Source: Sulfurimonadaceae bacterium
GTDB taxonomy: Bacteria; Campylobacterota; Campylobacteria; Campylobacterales; Sulfurimonadaceae
Reading direction: 5' to 3'
Assembly: GCA_030610325.1 (NCBI GenBank)
Contig: JAUWRZ010000018.1
Span: forward strand, 1 to 13,908
Length of the DNA stretch: 13,908 nt
Each line of letters begins with the position of its first letter. The first letter of the stretch is position 1. A program made the position numbers and the translations under genes. The notes below the pieces were generated by a model. That model saw only the letters and a program-made list of their open reading frames with translations. It searched no databases and was not told the origin of the DNA. Of this stretch, positions 1-6,734 are shown in pieces.

Positions 1-2039
1 ATGACCTCTTTGACAAGCTTCTCATCATACGCTTTCACAAAGGTACGGACACCTTGGCGTTCACTTGGTGGCGTCATCAGTTGACTCATCGTCTTGATGG
101 AGCTCATCGCCTGATTTAAGGATCTCGGTATCGGTGTCGCACTCATGGAGAGCAAATGCACCTTCTCATAGAGCTGCTTGAGTTTCTCTTTCTGTTTGAC
201 ACCGAACTTATGCTCCTCATCTATGATGACAAGACCGAGTCGACTGAAACTCACCCCGAAAAGGATGTGCGTACCGACCACCATCTGTATCCGGCCATCA
301 TCGATCCCTTTTAAGATGGCGTTCTTCTCTTTTGTCGAGACAAACCGGTCCAGCTTCGCGATGCCTATCCCGCTGTTGATAAAACGCTCTTCAAGTGACT
401 TGAAGTGCTGCGAGCTCAAAAGTGTAGTCGGTACGATCAACGCTGCCTGATAACCAGCCTTCGCCGTAGCGAACATCGCATTCATCGCTACCTCTGTCTT
501 ACCAAAACCGACATCCCCGCTCAGAAGCCGGTCCATGATGTTCCCAGAGGCCAGATCGCTGATGATCTCTTTGATGCTGTCACTCTGATCTGGTGTATAC
601 TCAAAACCGGCATGCGACTGAAATGTCTTAAGCTCCTGAGCAGACACTGTGATCTTCGGTGCCTGGATCAGAGCGCGTGATGCGGCGGTGTTCACTATTT
701 CTGATGCGATCTCAAAGAGACGTTTCTTGACCTTATCTTTAAGACGTCCAAAACTGCCTTTACCCAGTTTGTCCAGTACCGGCAGTGAGCCCCCTGCGGC
801 TATGTGACGGTCTATGAGTTCAAGGTTCTCTACGGGAAGCAGGACCTTATCATCACCCTGATAGCGTATGACGATGAAGTCTTTGACACCACCGAGTATC
901 TCAGCCTGTTCGATGGCCTCGAAGATCCCGACACCATACTCTTCATGGACGACATAGTCACCAGGCTTGAGATCATCGAGCAGCAGCGTGCTTTTTCTAC
1001 GGCGGCGCTTTTTTATGGGCTTGTTAAGCGAGATGACCATCAGTTCCGGACCGATGATGTTAAGGATCATCGGTGAATATCGTACAGTGAGGGCCGAAGT
1101 GTCAAAGATGCCGCTCTGTTTTACCTGTGCCTCATTACTCGCGATAAGGGTGATCTTCTTCTGTTTATGGACTTTCAACAGTGTCGGGATATCGGCTGCG
1201 ACAAGCTCTGTATATCGCTGTGCTTCTCCGATGACCTCACACTCAAGCTGTGAACGCTCTATCTGCGGCTCGTTTATCGCGTAAGCCTCATCGAGCAGTC
1301 CAGCCATCGGCTTTATCAGTCGCAGAGACTTACCTGCGGTGAGATCGACCGCTTTATCACCGAGATACCAGAAGCCAAGCGAGGCGATATCTTTGACAAA
1401 ACTATCACTGTGCGTCTCTTCTATCGCTGTTTTGACCTGTGTGAAGCCCGTTTCATCAAGCGCATAGAAAGCTGGAGAGATCGAGACCTCATCAAGTTCA
1501 TCAGGAAGCGTACGCTGCGTCTCAAGGATAAAAGGCCTTATCTCCTCTATCTCATCATCGAACAGTGAGATGCGCAAAGGGTCCTCTCTACCGGGGACAT
1601 AGATGTCGATGATATCCCCGCGAAAAGAGATCTCCCCTTCTACCTGGACCATATCTACAAAGGTATACCCCCAGAAAAGCATCTGCTCCTTAAAATGGGC
1701 AAGATCGATCTTATCACCAAAAGAGAGCTCTCGGGTCTGAAGGAGTTCCTGTGCGGGAAGCGCAAACAGTAAAGTCTTAAGGGGAGAGATGACCAGAGGC
1801 TTTTTCTTACTACTGTAATATCTTCGTAGGACGTCAAAGAGCTGATGAAGTTCCTCTTTAAATGGTCGAAGATCATCAAGATAAGTAGCGCGAAGGTCAG
1901 GGAAAAGTAGATATTCATGTCCGAAATACTCGGCTACATCGGCCAGTTCCAACGCCTCTTTCGTATCCTCACAGAGGAGGATATCGGGTAGAGGGGCAGT
2001 GCCTCTGTGTAGGTACTCAAAAAAACGGCTTTGTGCCAT
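1..2039 (-). CDS. mfd: Mfd transcription-repair coupling factor, 3' end cut by the window edge
   Basis: Mfd is a DNA translocase that removes RNA polymerase stalled at lesions and recruits UvrA for nucleotide excision repair. The frame is open from the ATG at 2039 to the window edge, giving 679 complete residues. The N-terminal UvrB-like part is followed by the RNA-polymerase-interacting (CarD-like) domain near residue 360 (GDYVVHEEYGVG). The RecG-like helicase core follows, with Walker A GDVGFGKT at residues 508-515, Walker B DEEH at 607-610 and SATPIPR near 632. The second helicase lobe and C-terminal domain lie outside. Walker A sits about 120 residues earlier than in E. coli, which fits the shorter (about 1000 aa) Campylobacterota Mfd. 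The start is supported by AAGGAT 5-6 nt upstream. A 133-bp gap separates it from bactofilin, so it may be transcribed separately. Identification is firm. Confidence 0.96.
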   Translation of the reverse strand, partial: MAQSRFFEYLHRGTAPLPDILLCEDTKEALELADVAEYFGHEYLLFPDLRATYLDDLRPFKEELHQLFDVLRRYYSSKKKPLVISPLKTLLFALPAQELLQTRELSFGDKIDLAHFKEQMLFWGYTFVDMVQVEGEISFRGDIIDIYVPGREDPLRISLFDDEIEEIRPFILETQRTLPDELDEVSISPAFYALDETGFTQVKTAIEETHSDSFVKDIASLGFWYLGDKAVDLTAGKSLRLIKPMAGLLDEAYAINEPQIERSQLECEVIGEAQRYTELVAADIPTLLKVHKQKKITLIASNEAQVKQSGIFDTSALTVRYSPMILNIIGPELMVISLNKPIKKRRRRKSTLLLDDLKPGDYVVHEEYGVGIFEAIEQAEILGGVKDFIVIRYQGDDKVLLPVENLELIDRHIAAGGSLPVLDKLGKGSFGRLKDKVKKRLFEIASEIVNTAASRALIQAPKITVSAQELKTFQSHAGFEYTPDQSDSIKEIISDLASGNIMDRLLSGDVGFGKTEVAMNAMFATAKAGYQAALIVPTTLLSSQHFKSLEERFINSGIGIAKLDRFVSTKEKNAILKGIDDGRIQMVVGTHILFGVSFSRLGLVIIDEEHKFGVKQKEKLKQLYEKVHLLSMSATPIPRSLNQAMSSIKTMSQLMTPPSERQGVRTFVKAYDEKLVKEV

Positions 2040-2172
2040 TGTCATCCTTATGCCAGATCTTCCGACCTGGGATCGATGGCGCCATTTTAGCAGATTTCAT
2101 GCAGATAGCCATAATAGTAGGCTCTCATCTATAGATGTAGCTCTCTTTAGGGCACCTCTAATAAGCTTGTGA
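2040..2172. other. Intergenic gap between bactofilin and mfd
   Basis: This 133-bp gap is the longest in the leuS-to-mfd series. It carries the putative mfd promoter and a 12-bp perfect palindrome CATCTATAGATG at 2126-2137. The palindrome has no GC-rich stem or T-run, so it is not a convincing terminator. No ORF or RNA gene was found here. Confidence 0.5.
2045..2089 (-). promoter_or_regulatory. Putative extended -10 promoter, leader hairpin and RBS of mfd
   Basis: On the minus strand, TGCTAAAAT has its -10-like hexamer at 2084-2089 and a TG one base upstream, the extended -10 arrangement. No -35 box is recognisable. It would start transcription near 2077 and give a leader of about 38 nt. That leader contains a 7-bp stem (CCAGGTC/GATCTGG, one G-U pair) closed by a GGAA tetraloop at 2053-2070. 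The Shine-Dalgarno AAGGAT follows at 2045-2050. The promoter call is inference from motif and position; the hairpin and RBS are seen directly. Confidence 0.35.
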
Positions 2173-2607
2173 TCATTTGGCCTTGGGGAGTTCGGCTGTC
2201 GGCTTTTTCGAACTCTCCAGCTTCTCCTCTTTACTCTCTTTGATATCTTTGATACGGCTCTCTCCCTCAAAGATGGCTTTTGGCTCGATGATGAGTTCAT
2301 TGGATGCGACCATACCGCTGATCCGGCCCGACTCTTTTATCTCTATGCGGTCAGCTTCAAGACTACCCTCTACCACACCCTGGACTATGAGATGTCTTGC
2401 ACGGACCTCACCATCGATCTTTCCGTTCTTGCCGATGGTGATCGACTTACTTGAGTCGATAGTCCCTTCAAAATGACCATCTACGTAGAGGTCACACTCC
2501 AGGTTCATCTCGCCCTTGAGAGAAGCCCCTTTTGTAATGATCGTAGTACTGCTGTTGCTTCCCTCGTCTCGATATCCTTCGTTATTGCCGTAATTAAAGA
2601 TTGCCAT
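2173..2607 (-). CDS. ccmA: Bactofilin (CcmA-type cell-shape scaffold)
   Basis: Bactofilins polymerise into membrane-associated filaments. In H. pylori the CcmA bactofilin organises M23 endopeptidases that set helical cell shape. The 144-residue product has a short flexible N-terminus (1-20), a central right-handed beta-helix region with hydrophobic/glycine periodicity (about 22-118, including KGEMNLECDLYVDGHFEGTI and IDGEVRARHLIVQG), and a charged Lys/Glu/Ser/Pro tail (119-144). That is the usual bactofilin layout (PF04519) and length. The ATG at 2607 is preceded by AAGGAG at 2619-2624 (11 nt spacing) and a closer AAGG. The first 103 nt overlap the 3' end of the M23 peptidase gene in another frame, implying translational coupling between scaffold and peptidase. 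The family is certain; the ccmA symbol follows from the neighbourhood. Confidence 0.93.
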   Translation of the reverse strand: MAIFNYGNNEGYRDEGSNSSTTIITKGASLKGEMNLECDLYVDGHFEGTIDSSKSITIGKNGKIDGEVRARHLIVQGVVEGSLEADRIEIKESGRISGMVASNELIIEPKAIFEGESRIKDIKESKEEKLESSKKPTAELPKAK

Positions 2608-3464
2608 GGGACCTTTTTCTCCTTTTTAAATATCTGCCGATAACTATCGGCACTCCATTTTATAAACCAGTATGGGTTTAAGGTACGCTGGATGAACCGT
2701 ACCTCATAATGTAGATGCGGACCACTACTTCTACCACTGTTACCGGTATAGGCGATCTGCTCACCTTTTTTAACATATGTCCCGGATTTTACCGTTATTT
2801 CATTTAAATGACCGAAGTAAGTCTTAAATCCGTAGTTATTGTCCAAGATGACCAGTCGCCCGTATCCACTTTTTTTGTGATAGCCCGCATACTCGATGAC
2901 TCCATCAGCCGTTGCATAGACCGGAGTCTTCATGCTCGCACGAAGATCACTGCCGCGATGGAACTCCCGTCGCTTGGTTATGGGGTGGGTTCGGTAACCA
3001 AACTTGCTCGTGATCCCCTTATACTCTATTGGTGAACCGCTCGGGATGTACTTGAACAACGCCTCTACCTGCTCATACGTCAACTGCGCCATCTTGACAC
3101 TGCTTAGATCCCTATCTAGCTGCACAGGAGTCAGACCGATGAGCTCTTCGACATCATGCAGGCGGTCAGAGACTACCGCTATCTCTGCCTGTTTGGCTAA
3201 CAGCTCTTTCTCAGAGACATCTATCTCAGCCCCAAGCTTCTCATTACGGGCCTGCAACAAGCCGATGGCACGCTCCATCTCCGCTTTTTTTAGCTCAGTA
3301 ATGTCCAGTGAACTCTTGAGAAAGATGACCATCGAGACGGCAGCGATGGTCAATACTACACCCGCGATACCTACATAGAGGATGATCTTTTTAATGATCT
3401 TGTGTAGATTGAACTGCCGGACACCATGCACATCGTGGATGGTGACCGTAAACCTATTTTCCAT
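2505..3464 (-). CDS. M23 family zinc endopeptidase (Csd1-like), inner-membrane anchored
   Basis: This is a probable peptidoglycan DD-endopeptidase that cuts cross-links in the periplasm to shape the cell wall. Of 319 residues, 1-24 are cytoplasmic, about 25-49 form one transmembrane helix, about 55-110 are a predicted coiled coil, and about 150-256 form the LytM/M23 domain. The zinc ligands are all present: H169 and D173 in HRGSD, and H252 in HLH, with catalytic histidines H219 (FGHL) and H250. It should therefore be an active enzyme rather than a degenerate LytM factor. The start overlaps the end of folC by 11 nt with only a weak AAGAG RBS, suggesting coupling. The last 34 codons overlap the bactofilin gene. 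H. pylori has, from memory, two M23 genes at this position (csd1, csd2); only one is present here. The csd1 assignment is by synteny. Confidence 0.92.
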   Translation of the reverse strand: MENRFTVTIHDVHGVRQFNLHKIIKKIILYVGIAGVVLTIAAVSMVIFLKSSLDITELKKAEMERAIGLLQARNEKLGAEIDVSEKELLAKQAEIAVVSDRLHDVEELIGLTPVQLDRDLSSVKMAQLTYEQVEALFKYIPSGSPIEYKGITSKFGYRTHPITKRREFHRGSDLRASMKTPVYATADGVIEYAGYHKKSGYGRLVILDNNYGFKTYFGHLNEITVKSGTYVKKGEQIAYTGNSGRSSGPHLHYEVRFIQRTLNPYWFIKWSADSYRQIFKKEKKVPWQSLITAITKDIETREATAVLRSLQKGLLSRAR

Positions 3465-4638
3465 AATACTCTTTTAAAAACTGTTCGACTACACTGAAAG
3501 AGCCAAAGACAAGGTAGTCCACCTCTTCTCTGACTCCGGAGAAGTCACTATATGTCAGACCGTTTGCCGTGATAGCTTCTATCAGATGTCCCGCACTCTC
3601 AATACGTTCATCCTCTATAGCGATTATCTCCACATGTCTGACTATGGGCTTTAGGATATGCAAGATCTCTCTATAAGCCTTATCTTTATAACTGTTGTAG
3701 ACAAGCACCACTTTTTTACCGGCCATAGCGCGGACAATGGCGTCTGCTGCCAAGGTATTATGCCCCACATCTATGGTCACATAGGCATCGAGTGCACTAA
3801 GACGTCCAAAAAGCGGCGCATCCAAAAAGTCATCATATTCCACTTCCACGCCGATGACCTTCATCGCTGCTGCTGCCATAGAGAGGTTCTCTCTCAGGTA
3901 CTCAGGAAGTCCAAGTCTCTGCGAGACTCTTTCTACTTCACGTATATCCACATCTGCAAGCAGATCATGTACCAAAAAGGTCTCACTTCCGCGTTCTACA
4001 GCTATCTCGTCAAAGAGCGTGTAGACCTCACTATGAGGCTGTATGCCTGTCAATGCCTTTGGTCCCATACTTCGCAGTTTTGTCTTGGCTACTGACTCGA
4101 TGGTGTTTCCCAGAAAAGCCTCATGATCCATCGCTATGGGAGTAAAGATGGAGAGCTCTTTTGCAAAAGCATTAGTAGCATCATACTCGCCACCGAGCCC
4201 CGCTTCCAGGACTACCCAGTCACATGATGAAAAAAGTACTATGGCCAGAAAAGTCGTATACTCGAAGTAGCTGAGTGAGGCTGCCGTAGCCTCATCAAAA
4301 AGAGCCAAAAGCTTCTCATGAGCTACTTCTAGCTGTTCATCAGAGGCATCGGTACCATTTGACCAGATACGCTCATTAAAACGAAGTATATGTGGTGATG
4401 TGTAGTGGCCTATATCCAGACCGCTGCGCCAGAGTGCCGATGCCAAAAAGCGTCCGGTCGTCCCTTTACCGTTAGTCCCCACGACGTGTATGATCTTTGG
4501 GACCTTCAGCACCTTCTCTATGGACCTGTAGGCACTAGGCATCCGCTCAAGGTCTATCTTGTCATAGTAGAGCGGTTTCGCTGCCAGAAATGCACTCAGC
4601 GTCAGATCGTTTTCCTTGCTGATGCCTCTACCCCTCAA
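3454..4638 (-). CDS. folC: Folylpolyglutamate / dihydrofolate synthase FolC
   Basis: FolC is an ATP-dependent cytosolic ligase that adds glutamate to dihydropteroate and/or folates. The 394-residue frame shows the Mur-ligase fold: P-loop GTNGKGTT at 54-61, the SPHILRFNERIW loop at 81-92, EAGLGGEYDATN at 145-156, DHEAFLGNT at 171-179, and a C-terminal ligase domain with DVGHN at 290-294 in place of the usual DGAHN. The start is uncertain. The longest frame begins with TTG at 4638, inside the end of the diguanylate cyclase gene and lacking a clear RBS. A CTG at 4605, 11 codons in, has AAGGA 7 nt upstream and would begin the protein at LTLSAFLAAKPLYY, close to where I expect homologues to start. 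No ATG or GTG lies nearby. The gene overlaps the M23 gene by 11 nt downstream. Confidence 0.94.
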   Translation of the reverse strand: MRGRGISKENDLTLSAFLAAKPLYYDKIDLERMPSAYRSIEKVLKVPKIIHVVGTNGKGTTGRFLASALWRSGLDIGHYTSPHILRFNERIWSNGTDASDEQLEVAHEKLLALFDEATAASLSYFEYTTFLAIVLFSSCDWVVLEAGLGGEYDATNAFAKELSIFTPIAMDHEAFLGNTIESVAKTKLRSMGPKALTGIQPHSEVYTLFDEIAVERGSETFLVHDLLADVDIREVERVSQRLGLPEYLRENLSMAAAAMKVIGVEVEYDDFLDAPLFGRLSALDAYVTIDVGHNTLAADAIVRAMAGKKVVLVYNSYKDKAYREILHILKPIVRHVEIIAIEDERIESAGHLIEAITANGLTYSDFSGVREEVDYLVFGSFSVVEQFLKEYYGK

Positions 4639-6190
4639 GCGCCGGTTTTGGTTCTACTCTGTCACGCCCGTTTCGCTTGGCATCATAAAGGCGTTCATCA
4701 GAGGAGTTGACTGTCGCCTGTTTTGAAGGGAGGGCCTTACGCTCAGCGACCCCGGCACTGACCGAGACCTTGATACGCTGACCTTTATAGACAAAACGTG
4801 ACTTACGGACATTTTCTACGACCTTGTTCGCAAGGATGATGGCTCCCTCGAGGTCAGTATTGCTAAGGATCGCCATAAACTCCTCTCCACCGAAACGGCC
4901 TACGATATCTACATTACGGCTCTGGTTCTTCAAGACAGAGGCAAACCCTTTAAGTACCGCGTCTCCGGCTTCATGTCCATAGGTATCGTTGACCTCTTTG
5001 AAGTGATCGAGGTCATACATGATGACCGAGTAGTTTCTATCATAACGCTCATACTCCGCCTCTTTGATCTTGATCTGTTCATCCAGAGCACGTTTGTTGT
5101 AAAGCTTTGTCAGAAAATCCTCATACGATGCCTGCTGTGCATCTGCAAGATCCTTCTCAAGCACACTGACGCGCGCAGCAAGTGACTGGACCATACTGCT
5201 TGGCTCTTTAAGGCTTTCGCTAAGCTCCTCAGTCTTCTCTTCAAGCGCTACTGCGATGGTGTAAAGTTTCTTATGCGCTGTCTTAAAGTCATAACCCTTC
5301 TCTTCTGCCTCAAACCTCTCCAGGTCCTGTTTGATGCCATGGATCTCAGTAGTCGAGTTATCACTTCGTTCGATGAGTTCTATGAGCTGCATCGAAAGCT
5401 TGTCCAGGACCGTATCAAGTGATACGACCATATCTTTAAGACTTGCACGATCAAGAGAGATCCGCAGACGAATGGCTGCTTTTATCTCCCCGATCATCGA
5501 CTTGCTCGTGATGAGTACCGGATCTCTACGGAGCTCTTCACTCAGTCCCGCGATCTCATCATTGACACTTGAAGCGATAGAGGGGACCAGTGATGCGATC
5601 ATCAAGGAAGCGACAACATCGAGATCTGTCGATGTGGCAGCACTTTTTGCACCCACAAGAGAGAGACTCTCTACTGTTTTCTGCAGGTCACTGTCATCTA
5701 CTTTTCCGTAGACACTGAGACGCTGCAGAAAACTCTCATCATAGAGCGTCAGAAAGTTACTCCATGACTGTTTGATATGTTCTATTCTCTCCGGTGAGCT
5801 CTTCTCTTGCATCACTCTTAAGCTCTGCTTTGCCAGCGTCGATGCCTCTTTGTTGTGTAGTACCTCAACTGCCTCCAAGATCTTTTTGGTCAACTCCATC
5901 TGCACATTTAAAGCCTGTGCACACTGCGTCGGGTTCATGCGGTTGAGTCTGGAGATAAGAAAACGGACCAGCTCATGCGTGGTCCTGACGTGGTACTGTC
6001 GGACCTCATCTTGCAGTTTGCTCCCAAGCATCGGCAGGAAACGCTCGACATGATCACAATCTTCGATCAATATACCGGCACGTTTGGCCTCTTCACAAAA
6101 AGCGACTGTGTAAAAATCCGGTGTAAGAAGTTTGCCTTCATGACTAAGGCGTTCGATCGCCCTCTTAATGATCTGGTTAACGGTCATCAT
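4628..6190 (-). CDS. Diguanylate cyclase (GGDEF) with unrecognised helical N-terminal half
   Basis: The C-terminal GGDEF domain (about 355-515) should make cyclic di-GMP from two GTP. The signature is GGEEF at 434-438, preceded by the product-inhibition I-site RNVD (425-428) at the canonical five-residue distance. LTKLYNKRALDEQ (360-372), DLDHFKEVND (393-402) and YDAKRNGRDRV (502-512) match conserved GGDEF blocks, so the enzyme looks intact and feedback-regulated. Residues 1-280 are mostly helical, have no transmembrane segment or signal peptide, and match no sensor domain I recognise. About 280-355 looks like coiled coil linking input to output, so the protein is probably cytosolic. Two adjacent ATG codons exist; the second (6187) sits better spaced from AAAAGGA, which overlaps the lptE stop. 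It is 8 nt from lptE, and its end overlaps folC by 11 nt under the TTG start. Confidence 0.93.
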   Translation of the reverse strand: MMTVNQIIKRAIERLSHEGKLLTPDFYTVAFCEEAKRAGILIEDCDHVERFLPMLGSKLQDEVRQYHVRTTHELVRFLISRLNRMNPTQCAQALNVQMELTKKILEAVEVLHNKEASTLAKQSLRVMQEKSSPERIEHIKQSWSNFLTLYDESFLQRLSVYGKVDDSDLQKTVESLSLVGAKSAATSTDLDVVASLMIASLVPSIASSVNDEIAGLSEELRRDPVLITSKSMIGEIKAAIRLRISLDRASLKDMVVSLDTVLDKLSMQLIELIERSDNSTTEIHGIKQDLERFEAEEKGYDFKTAHKKLYTIAVALEEKTEELSESLKEPSSMVQSLAARVSVLEKDLADAQQASYEDFLTKLYNKRALDEQIKIKEAEYERYDRNYSVIMYDLDHFKEVNDTYGHEAGDAVLKGFASVLKNQSRNVDIVGRFGGEEFMAILSNTDLEGAIILANKVVENVRKSRFVYKGQRIKVSVSAGVAERKALPSKQATVNSSDERLYDAKRNGRDRVEPKPALEG

Positions 6191-6198
6191 CTATCCTT

Positions 6199-6726
6199 TT
6201 AAGGTTGCGCCCTTGCCCCCTCAGCGGCTACCTGCGCAATAAAGCTGTCAATAGCTTTGGCCGAACCTGACTCTATCGCGGTAAAACGTGCCTGATCAGA
6301 GATGATGGCATTGGGCTCGATCGCAAAATCATGTACTCCACGAAGTACATAAGTCTTACTGACCCCTTTAGTCTTACGCACGATATGCAGTGAGATATTG
6401 GTACGGTATGTGATTATATAACCATTTTTATCATATTGCAATGGTAAGAAGAGAACACTCTTCAAATAGATGTCCAGGTGGGTGATCGCGTGCCCATATT
6501 CACGCAAAGATGAGCGAAAACGCATGATCACGGCTGAATCGACTGCATCTTTGATGATGACCGTGTTCTCCGGGTCCTGCATCGAGATGATGACCTTTGT
6601 ACTGATCGTCTCACCTGTCACCAGTTTGGTATAGCGAGAGGCTGGCTGATAGCCACAACCAGAGAGTACAAATAACAGCAGTAAAGGTGCGAGTGTGACC
6701 CGCAGTAGATGTTCACGCATCTTCAT
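6199..6726 (-). CDS. lptE: LptE-like LPS-assembly outer-membrane lipoprotein
   Basis: In the Lpt pathway LptE plugs the LptD barrel in the outer membrane and helps insert lipopolysaccharide. The 175-residue product has a classic lipoprotein signal: positive start (MKMREHLLR), a hydrophobic run at 10-21, and lipobox LSGC with Cys24 as the lipidation site. The mature part starts GYQPAS, and a GYxP sequence right after the cysteine is common in LptE. The rest is the expected mix of beta-strands (TYRTNISLHIV, SKTYVLRGVHDFAI) and a C-terminal helix. GAGGAAGG lies just upstream of the ATG. It begins 8 nt after leuS, the position of HP1546 / Cj1090c as I recall them. LptE sequences diverge widely, so the assignment rests on lipobox, length and synteny. 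Being a lipoprotein, it would be a substrate of the nearby Lnt. Confidence 0.82.
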   Translation of the reverse strand: MKMREHLLRVTLAPLLLLFVLSGCGYQPASRYTKLVTGETISTKVIISMQDPENTVIIKDAVDSAVIMRFRSSLREYGHAITHLDIYLKSVLFLPLQYDKNGYIITYRTNISLHIVRKTKGVSKTYVLRGVHDFAIEPNAIISDQARFTAIESGSAKAIDSFIAQVAAEGARAQP

Positions 6727-6734
6727 AGCCTTCC

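Noticed and set aside
178..1284. Several plus-strand open frames of 90-105 codons
   Set aside because: They lie antisense to mfd, whose minus-strand frame is continuous with clear helicase motifs; the plus-strand products have no recognisable domains.
1655..1918. Minus-strand 87-codon open frame
   Set aside because: It is out of frame within mfd, and the mfd frame across it encodes the expected N-terminal region.
2097..2300. Minus-strand 67-codon frame overlapping the bactofilin end and the mfd gap
   Set aside because: Low-complexity Ser/Arg-rich product, an out-of-frame reading of the bactofilin tail, with no RBS of note.
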